NCBI GenBank assembly: GCA_014529385.2
Contig: CM043952.1
Coordinates: 58,488,119 to 58,552,118 of the forward strand
Reading direction: 5' to 3'
DNA length: 64,000 nt
From: Adiantum capillus-veneris
Taxonomy: Eukaryota > Streptophyta > Polypodiopsida > Polypodiales > Pteridaceae
Both the position numbers and the translations under genes were made by a program. The notes under the pieces are model-generated. The model was not told the origin of the DNA. It saw only the letters and a program-made list of their open reading frames with translations, and searched no databases. Below are positions 44,569 through 56,426 of this stretch, in pieces (the first letter of the stretch is position 1; each line of letters opens with the position of its first letter).

Positions 44569-46935
44569 ATGGCCACCCTGCATGAGTATATTGAGCATGC
44601 ACTTCTTCCTTCCACCTCCATATCCATCTCTTTCCTCCTGCAGCTCCTCATGACTATATTCTGCATATATTTCTTCATTCCAGCTTCCTGCAACAGTAGC
44701 TCACTAGGATTCACCCTCGTGGCCGGCACCCTGGACGAAGACTTCGTCCGCCAACACGTTAAACCCAGCAAGTACCCCTTTGTCACTCCCGAAGGTGTGA
44801 TCTTTCTCACCCAAGACCCCTCTGATTTTGGGCATGATGAAACCCTCTACAACATTGGCCGCATCACTTACAAGAAACCCCTGAGTTTCAAGGACAAATC
44901 CGGCCATCTCCTTTCCTTTAACAGCTTCTTCACCTTCAACATCACCACCATCACTAAGTACAACGAGTCTGGCGATGGCATCGCCTTCGTTCTTACTACA
45001 GACAAGTCACCTCCGGATAACAGCACAGGGCGCTTTCTCGGCCTAATGCCGGAGAAGCTAAATCATCGAGACCAGCGGTTTATGGCAGTCGAATTCGACA
45101 CCTTTCAGAACCTGCAAGAGGAGATTATGGACCCGAGTGCCAGTCATATCGGGATTGATGTGAGCAGCCTCTCATCTCTCAAGCCTATTTACAACACTGC
45201 GGATAAATCGCATCCGCTCTACCTCTACAACAACTACACAATCGCTGCCTGGGTGAGCTACAATGCATCTACACACCTCATACAAGTGTGGGCAACCAAT
45301 CACAGCAGCAATATTGTCTCCCAGCATCCCTTAGTCGATCCAATTCTGAATATCACTCACAATCTCTCTGCAGTCTTTGAGAATTACAGAGACATTTATG
45401 TTGCAATCACGGCTGCCTCTGGGAATAACTCTCAAGCCACCATCCTTTACTCTTGGAACTTCACCATCATCGACACTAATGAGCACAAAGGAATTACCCC
45501 TCGGTGGCGCGTGCCCTTAATCGCCTGCCTTTCATCACTTCTGTTGGTCATTCTGCTTTCTTTATTGTTATCAAAGGTAATTGTTCCCAAGTGGAAGAGG
45601 GCAATGAGAGAACGCAGGAGAACAGACAGCATTAAAGATGCCTCTTTTTCTGTGCGCCAATACCGTTATGTCGAGCTCAAGCATGCAACTCAGAACTTTA
45701 GTGAAAAGCTTGGGATAGGGAAAGGGGGATTTGGGAGAGTATACAAGGGCACTCTCAGCAATGGTGCCATAGTGGCCATCAAGAAGCTTACCGGCCTAAA
45801 GGAGATTAAAGAGAAACACACCCAAGAAGCACGGAGAGGCAGTGAAGGCCACATTACGCGTCGCAAACAGTTGAAAGAATTCGTCAGAGGGTTCCGACGT
45901 ATAATATTCAGCAGAGGCATGAACAACAGTAAGCATCACAACCTGTTGGAGGAGCTTGTCCGAGAGGTGAATATAATCAGCAAGATTAAGCATCGGAATC
46001 TGTTGGAGCTCAGAGGCTGGTGTTGGGAGCATGGGGAAGCACTACTGGTTTTCAAGTACATGCCTAAAGGCAGTCTAGACAAATACCTTCATGGTGCAAA
46101 TCAGAGCAGGCTGGACAGTGAGACGAGGTTCAAGATCATTGAGGGTGTGGCAGCGGGGCTCGAGTATTTGCACCATGGGCTAGAGGAGTGTGTACTACAC
46201 AGAGATGTGAAGCCAGGAAATGTGCTGCTAACAGAGACTATGGAGGCAAAGCTAGGTGACTTTGGGCTTGCATGTCTAGATGAGGAGAAGAAGACAACCG
46301 GAGCGGCGGGCACATTAGGTTATATGGCGCCGGAGGTGCGATTCAAGGGCAACGTGACAGAGAAGGGGGATGTGTATAGCTTCGGGGTGCTGACACTGGT
46401 GGTGGCAAGTGGAAGGAGGCCGCTAAATGACCCAAATTTCACACAATATATAAGCCACCTAGTGGATGAAGTATGGCTAACTCACCAAAGGAGCAGCATC
46501 TTGGATGTACTTGATCCCAGCCTCAAAATGGATGTCACACAACTGGCTAATATGTCTTCTTCTTCAGCAGATCAGGAAATAAGGGCTTCAATTGAGGATG
46601 AGGAGAGGCAGAAGTGGACATGTGTGCTGCACTTGGGCGTGATTTGCACTCAGATGGACCCGGAGGAACGGCCATCGATGAGAGAGGTGCATCAGGCGCT
46701 GAGGAATCGTATGGTGTTGCCATTGCCCAGTATCTGGGCTTTCTATCCACCAGGACCCTCTAATTCAGACTCTAATTCTGTTGCTAACTATACAACAGCT
46801 CCTGCTGCATCACTTGAAACTGAATCTGGTGGCTCTAGTTTGCAGCCACGCCCCTTCTCTTCTGATCTTATAAGCACTTCTCTGGAGCTGGATCGGACCC
46901 CTTCCTTCAGCTCTGTGTATTTATTATCTGCATGA
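44569..46935 (+). CDS. L-type lectin-domain receptor-like kinase (intact)
   Basis: Single-exon, 788 residues, a plasma-membrane receptor kinase. Residues ~18-41 form a hydrophobic signal segment. Residues ~46-305 are a legume-lectin domain (SFNSFFTFNI, GDGIAFVLTTD, MAVEFDTFQN, DPSASHIGIDVSSL) with many N-glycosylation sites; its ligand is unknown. Residues ~315-340 are the transmembrane helix. The kinase domain runs from ~380: G-loop GIGKGGFGRVYKG (381-393), K405 in VAIKK, aC Glu466, HRD 544-546, DFG 564-566, APE 587-589. It is an RD kinase with all catalytic residues present, so it should be active. Between K405 and the aC helix there are ~60 residues where relatives have ~12, including an apparent internal repeat (KQLKEFVRG / HNLLEELVRE). 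Ser-rich C-terminal tail. Met1 or Met28 could start it. Confidence 0.92.
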   Translation: MATLHEYIEHALLPSTSISISFLLQLLMTIFCIYFFIPASCNSSSLGFTLVAGTLDEDFVRQHVKPSKYPFVTPEGVIFLTQDPSDFGHDETLYNIGRITYKKPLSFKDKSGHLLSFNSFFTFNITTITKYNESGDGIAFVLTTDKSPPDNSTGRFLGLMPEKLNHRDQRFMAVEFDTFQNLQEEIMDPSASHIGIDVSSLSSLKPIYNTADKSHPLYLYNNYTIAAWVSYNASTHLIQVWATNHSSNIVSQHPLVDPILNITHNLSAVFENYRDIYVAITAASGNNSQATILYSWNFTIIDTNEHKGITPRWRVPLIACLSSLLLVILLSLLLSKVIVPKWKRAMRERRRTDSIKDASFSVRQYRYVELKHATQNFSEKLGIGKGGFGRVYKGTLSNGAIVAIKKLTGLKEIKEKHTQEARRGSEGHITRRKQLKEFVRGFRRIIFSRGMNNSKHHNLLEELVREVNIISKIKHRNLLELRGWCWEHGEALLVFKYMPKGSLDKYLHGANQSRLDSETRFKIIEGVAAGLEYLHHGLEECVLHRDVKPGNVLLTETMEAKLGDFGLACLDEEKKTTGAAGTLGYMAPEVRFKGNVTEKGDVYSFGVLTLVVASGRRPLNDPNFTQYISHLVDEVWLTHQRSSILDVLDPSLKMDVTQLANMSSSSADQEIRASIEDEERQKWTCVLHLGVICTQMDPEERPSMREVHQALRNRMVLPLPSIWAFYPPGPSNSDSNSVANYTTAPAASLETESGGSSLQPRPFSSDLISTSLELDRTPSFSSVYLLSA

Positions 46936-47562
46936 ATATGAACCATATGTAGCAGAGAGAGTGTGGTGCGCAGTGGTGCCCTTCAAAAATAGGGCTTGAG
47001 TTGCGTGGCCCTGTGGTGCGTGCGAAAACAAGAAAGGGTTGCTGGCAGCTGCTGTTGTGCAGCATGCACACACACAGAGACCGACGTCATTGCTAGAAAA
47101 AAACCGGGGTCTAGTGTATTTAAACCGGCTGAAATTATAAAAGCCCGATTAGATTTTGAGACAAGTTTTAGTGTAATTAACGGTAAAAGCTTCAAATTTT
47201 TACTTCAAAACGAGAATTTCAAGTTTCCCCTTATTTTGTTCGGTTAGGAAAAATGTATTTTTCTAGCCCTGTTCAGACTGAGATGTGCTCGTGCATGACT
47301 TCGCATCAGCATAGAGACGGTTATCACGAGATGCGCACATTAATGATTGCAACCCATCATTTCATACATGTTGCACCTCAGCTTTAAGTGCCACGGGGTC
47401 CCAACCATGGGATCAATGGCTCTTGTGCAAAATCAAGGGCGCTCGAAGATCTCGGCCGTCGATGCGTAAAAACTAAACTCGGAATCCCGAGTTTTTATGT
47501 GGAAATCTATTGTTTTGAGTTTAAGTTTATGAAAAAACACATCCACCTCAAGAAAGCGCACG
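46936..47562. other. 3' flank of the lectin kinase
   Basis: No gene is recognised. It contains CG-rich stretches near 47380-47470 and the end of duplication unit 1. A short plus-strand ORF (46996-47247) has no supporting motif. No clear polyadenylation signal was identified. Confidence 0.4.
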
Positions 47563-47640
47563 CGGACGTGATGGTTAAGACCTCGGACTCTCAAGCTAGT
47601 AGTGAAGGTTCAAATCCCGATTGGGGAAACGTCGGCATCC
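47563..47640 (+). repeat. tRNA-like (SINE head) segment
   Basis: TGGTTAAGACC (47572-47582) fits an internal A box and GGTTCAAATCC (47607-47617) fits a B box, with tRNA-like spacing of about 25 bases between them. The flanks do not form a full acceptor stem, so this is a tRNA-derived SINE head rather than a functional tRNA gene. It sits just before the duplication junction at 47684. Confidence 0.5.
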
Positions 47641-47683
47641 CGAGATTCGGCCCCCCGTGCTCGGTAAAAACTAAAAGCTTAAA

Positions 47684-48502
47684 TGAGTTCAACTCTTTGT
47701 ATAGTCAGTTGACACCTCAGGGCTTTAAGGAGTTTGATGATGAACTCAAGTCTATATTCTTGTTATGTTCTCTATCCAATTCATGGGACATTTTTTGCAC
47801 AGTCATTAGAAACTCGGCTCTGAATGGCAAGTTAGTGTTCAATGACATCACAAATGCGTTGCTCACTGAAGAAATTTGACGTAAATCTCTCGAAGGTGCT
47901 AGTCATGGAGATGCATATATGGCTGGTAGTTCAACAAAGCCAAGAGGCCGTGACATGAAAAAATACAAAAGCAAGAGTAGAGATCGAAATCCTCATAGTC
48001 CTAGCAAACACAAGAACTCAAGTAGAGATCGTAGTGCCAAAAATGTCGAGTGTTACTATATCCATAAGAAGGGCCATTACAAAACGATTGTTGCAGTTTC
48101 CTAAGAGATTAAAAAAACATGCAAAAATATAATTTTGGCAAAGGCAAAAGTACGATAAAGATTGAAGAGCTCAATGTGGTTGAGTCTCCCATACCTACGA
48201 TTGCAGTAGAGGATGCTCCTTCTCCAGTGATGCACATTATACCAACAAAGATTCATACATAGGTGATAACAGATCCCTCAAATGTTCTCATTTTCACTTC
48301 AGATCTCACTCTAGATACTTTGCTTGCACAGGATGAGGGTTATGCACAGAATTGGATTCTTGATTCTAGTGCAAGTTTTCATGTCACACTACATAGAGAG
48401 TGGTTTTCCTCTTATGCATCCATGCATGAGATAGTCAAGCTTGGTGATTCCTATGAGCTTGACATTATTGGCATTGGTGATATGAAACCGATAATTCAAT
48501 AG
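47684..48502 (+). pseudogene. Copia-type gag and protease, decayed (chimeric element, copy 2, 5' truncated)
   Basis: Second-unit copy of 34772-35595. The first ~370 bp of gag are absent because the duplication breakpoint lies inside gag. It retains LTPQGFKEFDDELKSIF, the degraded knuckle CYYIHKKGHYKTIV and the protease segment NWILDSSASFHVTLHREWF. It has mostly the same frame breaks as copy 1, so those predate the duplication. Confidence 0.85.
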
Positions 48503-48599
48503 AAAGCTCTATTTTTGCGTATATGATTTTTGTTAGAGAATCTGTAAATGATTCTAGTGTTTTGACAAGTAGAAATAAAGGAAATTAAGAGGAATTAAA

Positions 48600-51290
48600 C
48601 TTGTCTAATTTCCTAAATGGATTCCAAGATGTTCTCATTGATAATATCCCTAGTGAGCTACCTCCAAAACGAGGGGATGATGACCGTGCAATAGAGCTTC
48701 TACAAAGAAGCTCACCACCTAATAAACCTATTTATTGAGTTTCACAAGCTCATTAATAGGAGATCATGAGGCAAGTGCATGAATTGGTGGAAAAAGGGAT
48801 AGTGAGACCTAACTACTCTCCATTCTATTCACCAATACTTTTAGTGAAAAAGAAAGATGACACATATCACATGTGTGTTGACTATAGAGCACTAAATATG
48901 ATCCTATTAAAAAAAAAGATTTTCCATGCCGCAGGCAGAAGACCTATTTGTGATAAGCTACAAGTTTTGGCCTAACAAATGCTCCAGCTGCATTCAAACT
49001 TATGATGGACAAAAATCTTTAGGCCACTCAAATTCTCTCGAGGACATAAACAACACCTTTAGGTAATCTTTCAAGCTTTGAGAGAGAATAAACTTTTCAT
49101 TAATCAGAAAAAGAGTGAATTTTTCCTTCAAGAGATTCAATACTTAGGTCACATTATCTCTCAAGATGGTATTTGTATGGATCTAGCCAAGCTTGAGGTA
49201 GTAAAAGGATGGCCTATTCAAGGAATCTACATGAGCTACAAAGCTTTATTAGTTTATGTGCATACTATTAATGCTTCATAACTAAATTGTCCCAAATAGT
49301 AGAACCATTACATGACTTGACAAACAAAAATGTTAAGTACATATGGATGGCTAAGGAGAAAAATGATTTTGACAAGCTTAAAGAAAAACTTACCTACTCG
49401 TGCTTACACTACCTGATCTCTCAAAGCCATTGTAGGTCCAATGTGATGCTTGTGGAGATTTCCTTTGAGCAGTTTTTTTTCAAGAAGGGCATGCCACAAC
49501 ATATGAGAGTCAAAGCCTCAATTCCGACAAGCGAGTATTGGGCATCTACGAGAAGGAGCTACTAGCTCTCCTATATGCCCTTGACACATGGAACCACTAC
49601 CTTTTGGGGACTCCATTCATCCTATGCACGGATCACCGAAGTCTTACGTACTTCGTGATGCAAACCAAGCTATACGGCAAACAAATGAGGTGGGAGAATT
49701 TTCTTACAAAATTTACTTTTCATATTGCTCACATTGCTGGAAAGCACAATTAAGTAGGTGATGCACTATCACGATGGCCAAGATCCAATGCGGTGATCAT
49801 AGCAACTCACAAAGATCTATCTTCTATTATAGATAATCGATGAGTATGCTATTGGCCACGATTTTCAAGATGTAATTTCAATCATTGCCTCAGGGAAGAA
49901 AGAATAACCATTCACCTTGTGGGATGGTTATCTTCTCCATGGAAATAGGCTATGTGTTACTCACTCTCTTCATGAGAAAGTGATGTATGAATCCCATGCT
50001 TCTCCCTATGCGGGACATAAAGGGATTCAACCTATTCTTCGAGGAGTAGAGACATATTTCTATTGGCCTACCATCAAAATGGACATACAAGACTATGTGT
50101 CAAAATGTGTGGTATGCCAAAAGACAAAGTATGATAGGGGGAAGCAACCTGGATTGATCCAACCTTTTCAAATTTCTTATTCACCATGGAAGAGCATATC
50201 CATGGATTTTATCTTTGGATTGTCCAAGTCCATCCATGGGAATACGAGAATATGGACAATAGTAGACAAGTTTAGCAAACAAGCACATTTTATACCTGTC
50301 AAAAAGACTATTAAGGCACACAAAATGGAAACCCTCTTCATATCCCAAATTTTTAAACACAATGGCTTTCCAACAACAATAGTGGTCGGATATAGATCCT
50401 CGAATGACCAATAATTCCAGGAATGGTCTTTTTGAGAATCTAGGTATGAGGCTCAATTTCTCTTTGGCTTATCACCCACAAACGGATGGCAAAGTGAAAT
50501 AGCCAACCTTACGATTCCAGATCTACTTAAGACCTATGTTACTGAAATAGATTAATGTTCACTATGTGAAAAGTACTTAATTGTTGGAGAGTATGCATAC
50601 AATAACACTGTCCATACTACTACGAGAAGGTCACCTTTTGAAATCATTGAAGGAAGACATTAAAGTCCCTTACTACTTAAGGTACATGGGAAGATCTTTG
50701 ATGCCGATGAATAGAGATGAGATCTACAAGAATATTTCCAAAAGATTAAGGAGGTTATATCCATCTTGCAACAAAGGCAAAATACTACAAACAAGCACAT
50801 AAGGGCCTTAGATTTTAAAAAAATGATTAGGCCCTATTCCAATTTCCCAAGGCTCAATTGCGACAAACTACCGGCAAAAATCCTACAAGCCATCAAAAGT
50901 ATTATGCTAAACTAGCAAAAACATACTATGGTCCTTTTCAAATACTAAAACAATCAATGAGATGGCCTATCAACTCAAGTTTCCCAACCATTGTCTCATA
51001 CACAATGATTTTCATGTTAGCCTCTTAAGCCTTACAAAGGAGAGCCACCGTAAAAACCAATCATTGAGGAACTACCCGAGATCGTAGATCAAGAAGAGGT
51101 ACTTCAGTCCGAATTGATTCTTCGACATTAAGACAAGGTACTAAGACATTGTAAGATTATCCTCGGTATCTTATTAAGTTCAAAAATTATCTTTCTGAAG
51201 ATGCTAGTAGATGGATGCAAGGAACACAGCTTAAGGATATTATAAACCTTGTCAATGCTTACAATGCTACATTAGAGTCAGCAAATGTAA
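48600..51290 (+). pseudogene. Gypsy RT-RNase H-integrase-chromodomain, decayed (chimeric element, copy 2)
   Basis: Same blocks and the same RT catalytic-box deletion as copy 1. It is better preserved in RNase H (GIYEKELLALLYALDTWNHY, then FILCTDHRSLTYFVM) and in the integrase zinc region, where a 165-codon frame is open at 49917-50414 (HASPYAGHKGIQPILRGVET, YVSKCVVCQKTKYDRGKQ, SISMDFIFGLSK). The second core Asp is lost here too. Confidence 0.85.
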
Positions 51291-51666
51291 ATACTTCTTA
51301 AATGAAAATGTTTTTGTCTTATAAGACTAGTTCTATTTTTATTGTGCATAAATTTAAATAGTATGTATGCTTTTAGAATCATGTTTGTGATGACAACGTC
51401 TCTCAAACACCAGGTATAATTTTTCACTCTACTTTGGAAATATGATATGGAATCAAGAGCAGACATGCTTGTGGCGGCTAAGCCTCCCCAACACCAAATG
51501 GATTAGTCATCTATTTTGGAAGGATTTTGTAGGGTAAAAATGGATCTTCTGTTCGCTAAGAAACTCTGATTAATGACTAAGACTTTATCTCCTCTACCTC
51601 ATAGACAAAGACTTTATCTCGTCTACCTCATAGTCGAGGGCGAGTATGATTTCAAGAGAGACGTAA

Positions 51667-52332
51667 TGTCATAAAATCTAATATCTTACTAACCCAAAGA
51701 TTTTATTATATTAAACTTATCATTTAATGTGGGATAATAAACGGGAACAAGAGTTAGAATAGAGACATGTGCTTTTAGATTTATCTCAGCAAAGGACCAA
51801 AGGCAATGGGTCCAAATGGGAGACGGTCTAGCAAAGAGAAATGCCTACTAATGGAGCTTAAAAGACCTTAGGATTAGCTTCATTAAAGACCTCCAAAGGT
51901 TAGTGTTAAAAGTCCTTAGACCCAGGGCCTTAGGCAAGCTAGGGCTAAGCTTGAGGTGGGAACCTGACCCAAGCTTGAGGTGCTTGTGATGCTTGCTTGA
52001 GGCAAAACAGGTGCAAGTTGTGGTGGCAAGCTTGAGAATGCAAAATTGCAAGTCACGACAAGGTTATCGTTCATGGAGATGTCCCTCCTTGTCTATTGTG
52101 ATACATCCAAGTCTAGTGCGGTACATTTCTTTTGAGTGTGGTCACAACGAAGAGGGAAGAGAGGAGAGTAATCTTTCAACTTTTGTTTTTTTTTTAAGTA
52201 TCCTGGGCAGTATGTCCAAGCTTCTTATCTTGAGACACTCCTTCAATATCAATTAGAATCTCCCTACTTCAAAATCTCATAGTGCTTGGACTTGTAACTC
52301 CAGAATTATTCTGGTAGCTACGATATTTATCA
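51667..52332 (+). repeat. Probable 3' LTR of the gypsy part (copy 2)
   Basis: Counterpart of 38753-39420: same TGTCATAAAATC start and same uncertain 3' end. Confidence 0.5.
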
Positions 52333-53339
52333 CCCATAGACCTAGGGAGTCTTGCATAATATGTTAGAGTAAAGATCATTATTTTCTCTTGTATGGAGTG
52401 TACACCATCATACTCAAGCTTGTACTAGTAGCTTAAACCAAATATTTTGGACTAGCTATAACATCTCACCTCATGATTCTGCATGGATTCTAATGCACAT
52501 TATCCAAGCTTGTACTAGTAGCTTAAACCAAAATTGTTGGACTAGCTATAACATCTTCTCACCTCATGACTCATGATTCATGGATTCTAATACACATTAT
52601 CCAAGCTCTTCTTCTTTGTTTAAAAATGGAGTGGATAGGTCCTATGGACTTGTATAAGCTAAAAAATGTTTGAGTATTAAAGTACCTTCCCAACTCTTTT
52701 ATTTTTTGCAAGTGAGTAGAAAATTTTGTGTGGGCATGGAATTGGTTTTCATGTATGTCCTTTGCATTTGCAAATAGCTTGTGAACATTTGTAAGTAGAC
52801 TTGTTGACATCATTCCAAGTGTACACATGCATCACAACTCATCTAGCTGAAATTGTGACACCGAAAGGAGGTTGCAATCTTTGAAACAATTGTCCCAAAT
52901 TTATGCAAGTTTTCCAAAATTCCTAAAATTGTGTTACAAGTAATTGTTGCACTTGACTTTATGAATTTAAATGCATTTATAGCGACCCATTGGCCCAAGA
53001 AGAGGCTTAATGTGGTTGGAGATGTTCCATCTAGTTCAAAGCATGTTGATCCTTGCAAGAAGGGATAGAGTGACTATTGCTTTCTCACTTTTAGTCCTTG
53101 CATAACTATAATTAAGTTCATCTATCTCATTTATATGCTTTGTGGATATACATTTTTATTCTTTCTCATGTACATAGTGGATATTGACTACATTTTGGTC
53201 TATCTCCTGTATGTATAATTGGATACCAACTTGCTCATGACTCTTGGTTTTGTTCTTTGGATACTAAATTTTTTAGCATTACATAGGGGATCTCTATAAT
53301 TGTGTTATGTTTGTTACCAATATATCTTTGGATTCACAC

Positions 53340-53340
<1 letters not shown>

Positions 53341-53380
<40 letters not shown>
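53341..53380. repeat. 40-base poly-C run
   Basis: Forty consecutive C, versus twelve at the same place in unit 1 (40427-40438). Flanking sequence is the same in both units. Confidence 0.95.
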
Positions 53381-53382
<2 letters not shown>

Positions 53383-54577
53383 TCTCCCTCTTCAAGTAAC
53401 TTCCTTAACAAGGAATTGTTGCAATTGACCTTATGAAGTTACCATTCAAACATTTGACTACTCACAACCTAACATTTTTGTCAAAAAATTAACATTTTTT
53501 CATGAATTATAAATGAAACATGGTGTAGCCTCATACAAGGTATGATTGTTGAGAAGCAAAGTCTTATCTACAAAATATATATTAGTGTTGATAGATTTTT
53601 GACATTGCATTCACCAATCTTTGACACTCATTTACTGTATGTGCTTTTTGGTGAATTACCAATCTTTTTTGTATGAATGATTATGGATCCTAACACCTCT
53701 GTGACTTACACACTAGGAAGATAGCCTCGACGCGTCCAAGGTAATGTATGTATGTTTGTGATGTATTGATACACTAAACAATTTGAATCTCAAGATGAAC
53801 AACTGTGTTTTAGATCCACCATTATGGAGGGGTCGAGTCACAGCCATGGAGGTTATTCGTCTGCTTGAGGACTTAAATGTAGTAAGGTAACAACGTTGAT
53901 ATAGTAAAGTAATTAGGTTCTCTTGTATCTATTTATCTATACTAATAGTCTTTTGTCTGGATGTATGTTACAATTTGATCAACGGTTGTTGCTGGTGGGT
54001 ATATTTCATGCTTCATATGATTTGATCTTGCTCTGCTACATCCAGGTTTCTATCCAGATAGGAGTTAGAACACGTATTACCATTGTAGAGTTCTACAGAA
54101 CCCTCCCATTAATGAATGTTGTGTTTCCACAGAGTCATAGTCAAGGTGCTTGGTTCCTACGTGTCTTTGTTTTAGGATTTCTACCTCCAATGATTGTTTG
54201 ATGTATCTTACATCGTGAACCACCATGGGTGATTTAGGTATTGTGGTAGGGCATGTCGTAGGCTACACATTATAGAGTAGAAAGCTTGAGCCTCTATGTG
54301 CTATGCATAAATATTGTCTTGGATATTGCTATATTTTGGGATATAAAAAGATCAACTACTCTTTACGTTTGAGTGAAGTTAGTGTGAGTGTGTGTTGTGA
54401 AAGATTTTGCCTAAGTCAGTCCATGTCGCTGCCGAATGTGGCACCACATTACTATGTAAATCAATTGTGGGAAATTTGGGTTTTGGGGGCTTGGGGGAGT
54501 TTTGGGCCTCAAGACTTTTACTATGTGAACATTTTTTCCTAATATTAATGAAGAGATTATCAGTGTTGCAACCATAG

Positions 54578-54581
<4 letters not shown>

Positions 54582-54650
<69 letters not shown>

Positions 54651-54700
54651 GTGCCAAGGGCACTAGAGAGGGAGAGAGAGGTGGGCAAGTACTTCAACAC

Positions 54701-54748
<48 letters not shown>

Positions 54749-54757
54749 GAGAGAGAG
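54582..54757. repeat. (TC)n-(AG)n tracts with palindromic centre
   Basis: About 34 TC dinucleotides (54582-54649) are followed by the palindromic core CTAGTGCCAAGGGCACTAG and interrupted (AG)n tracts to 54757. The arms can form a long hairpin. A 34-bp direct repeat (TACTTCAACAAGCCTTCTGA...) follows at about 54767-54838. Confidence 0.9.
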
Positions 54758-56246
54758 GTGGGCAAGTACTTCAACAAGCCTTCTGACATGTGTGCTAACT
54801 ATGTACTTCAACAAGCCTTCTGACATGTGTGCTAACTTTAGCATGATGCAGGATCAAGGTAAGTACTGACATGAATATTTCATGTCTTCTCCATGCCTAC
54901 AAAAAGCTACAAACTAGATATTGGTTGCAGGTGCTTGTCCACTTTCGCAATACCCTAGCCTCCCCCTCCCATCATAGATGCGGCCCACCCATCACTCCCC
55001 TTCATGACTAATTGACACCCCACATGCCAGGATCAAACCGCAAATGAACGACAATGATGCCATTCAAAATCGAAATGCAAGTAAACTTCATGTGATCCCA
55101 AAGTAAACACTAATATATGTGAACCCGTAAATCTCAAAATAAACATCAACTAAATGTGCGAACGCGTTGTGAGCCCGTCTCTTTTCATGTGAACATCAAC
55201 TGAACCCAGGGATCTTCATTTGAACATCATGTAATTCAATGTAATCACAAAGTGAACTCACCCCACCCTTTTCTTGAGTATCAATTTTAGTTCACGCCAC
55301 TATTTCAACTAGCACGTGATAGCTTAATGGCAAGGAACTCAGTCCATGACCACTAACATGGTGTGGGTTCCACCCCTGAGATCACAGAGGGGGCGTTTGT
55401 TATTTGATTCCCTTTACAGATGGACGATACACATTGATCAGAGATTGTACACTATTGATCTCAACTGAAAAGGGTTGTGTCAATTAGTCCCTTGGTTCGT
55501 TGCCCCTCCCATCTTGACCAATTTTGCAGGATTGTCCTTTTTGCAGGTCAAGTCTTAGAAGATAAGAGAGCTTGAAGTCAAGTCTTAGAAGACAAGAGAG
55601 CGTGAACTCAACATCAAAACCCTACCCCATCCCCCAACATACATGCAAAAGTTTTCTTATTAGCTCTAATGATTTATGAACATGTATAATAGAGGGGAAT
55701 ATGTATGAAGACTTTTGGCGGGTTCAGCCTGCGCACAAGAGCGTGGTGCTCCAACCTTTTCTTATGCACACTCAATTCACACTGCCCATTCAAAACGTTT
55801 ATTTAAATTACAATAAAAAGTGCATATCAAGTTGGATGTGGCCTCATCGCTAGTTCATCGAACATCCTCTGGCATGTGTCAACAGGTCAGGGCCTCTCTG
55901 CGTTCAACGTTGAAACGTGGATGGAAACCATTTTGTTTCGAGGTATGAGGCCGCCCGGTGATGGGTGGGTCTGGACATGCAACACTTTTGTATTGCTCCA
56001 ACTATATCGTGCCACGAAGGACACACGAACTTGCAAGGAATGTTCTGGGCGATAGTGTGAACGCCCTCTTTGTACGCTTTACTTTTGCAAGCCAAGGTTG
56101 GATCTTGCGATCTAGTACCAAGTGATGTGTAAAGAAGACTCAACACACTCATTCAAATAGGGCTCATGTCACACTGGGACAAGCAATGGCTGGCCATATT
56201 GAGGTGACGGGTAGCCATTTGCCCAACCAAAAGTGGAGGATGGCCT

Positions 56247-56426
56247 CTAGCTCATGGCAGAGGGGTGGGCAAACTCCTCGATCAACTTTTTCGCATGGGT
56301 GTCCAACTGCAAAAAAGGGGAAGTGAGAACAAATTTGACGGGTCTCGAGCTCTGGCAGTCAACGCAAGAAGGCGTAAACCACATGGCTAGTACTGACTCG
56401 TTAACCGTCTTTCCTGGTCTTTCCAT
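56247..56426 (-). CDS. Unrecognised small ORF, unit 2 copy
   Basis: Same 59-codon frame as 43541-43720, still open, with changes such as KTISES to KTVNES and THVKK to THAKK. See that entry; no family is recognised. Confidence 0.25.
   Translation of the reverse strand: MERPGKTVNESVLAMWFTPSCVDCQSSRPVKFVLTSPFLQLDTHAKKLIEEFAHPSAMS

Larger units (their letters stand above)
34772..47683 (+). repeat. Segmental tandem duplication, unit 1 (~12.9 kb)
   Basis: This unit is repeated in direct orientation from 47684. Homology begins at ATGAGTTCAACTC (34772/47684), inside the copia-type gag. It runs through the gypsy pol, LTR-like DNA, low-complexity tracts and the first 60% of the lectin kinase; there the second unit is cut by a copia insertion at 58235. 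The offset varies between about 12,907 and 12,935, then drops to about 12,666 because of indels. Divergence is low, a few percent by eye. Confidence 0.9.

Noticed and set aside
44511..44810. 99-codon minus-strand ORF at the kinase start, also present at 57177-57476
   Set aside because: It is antisense to the signal and lectin coding region; its duplication only reflects the segmental duplication.
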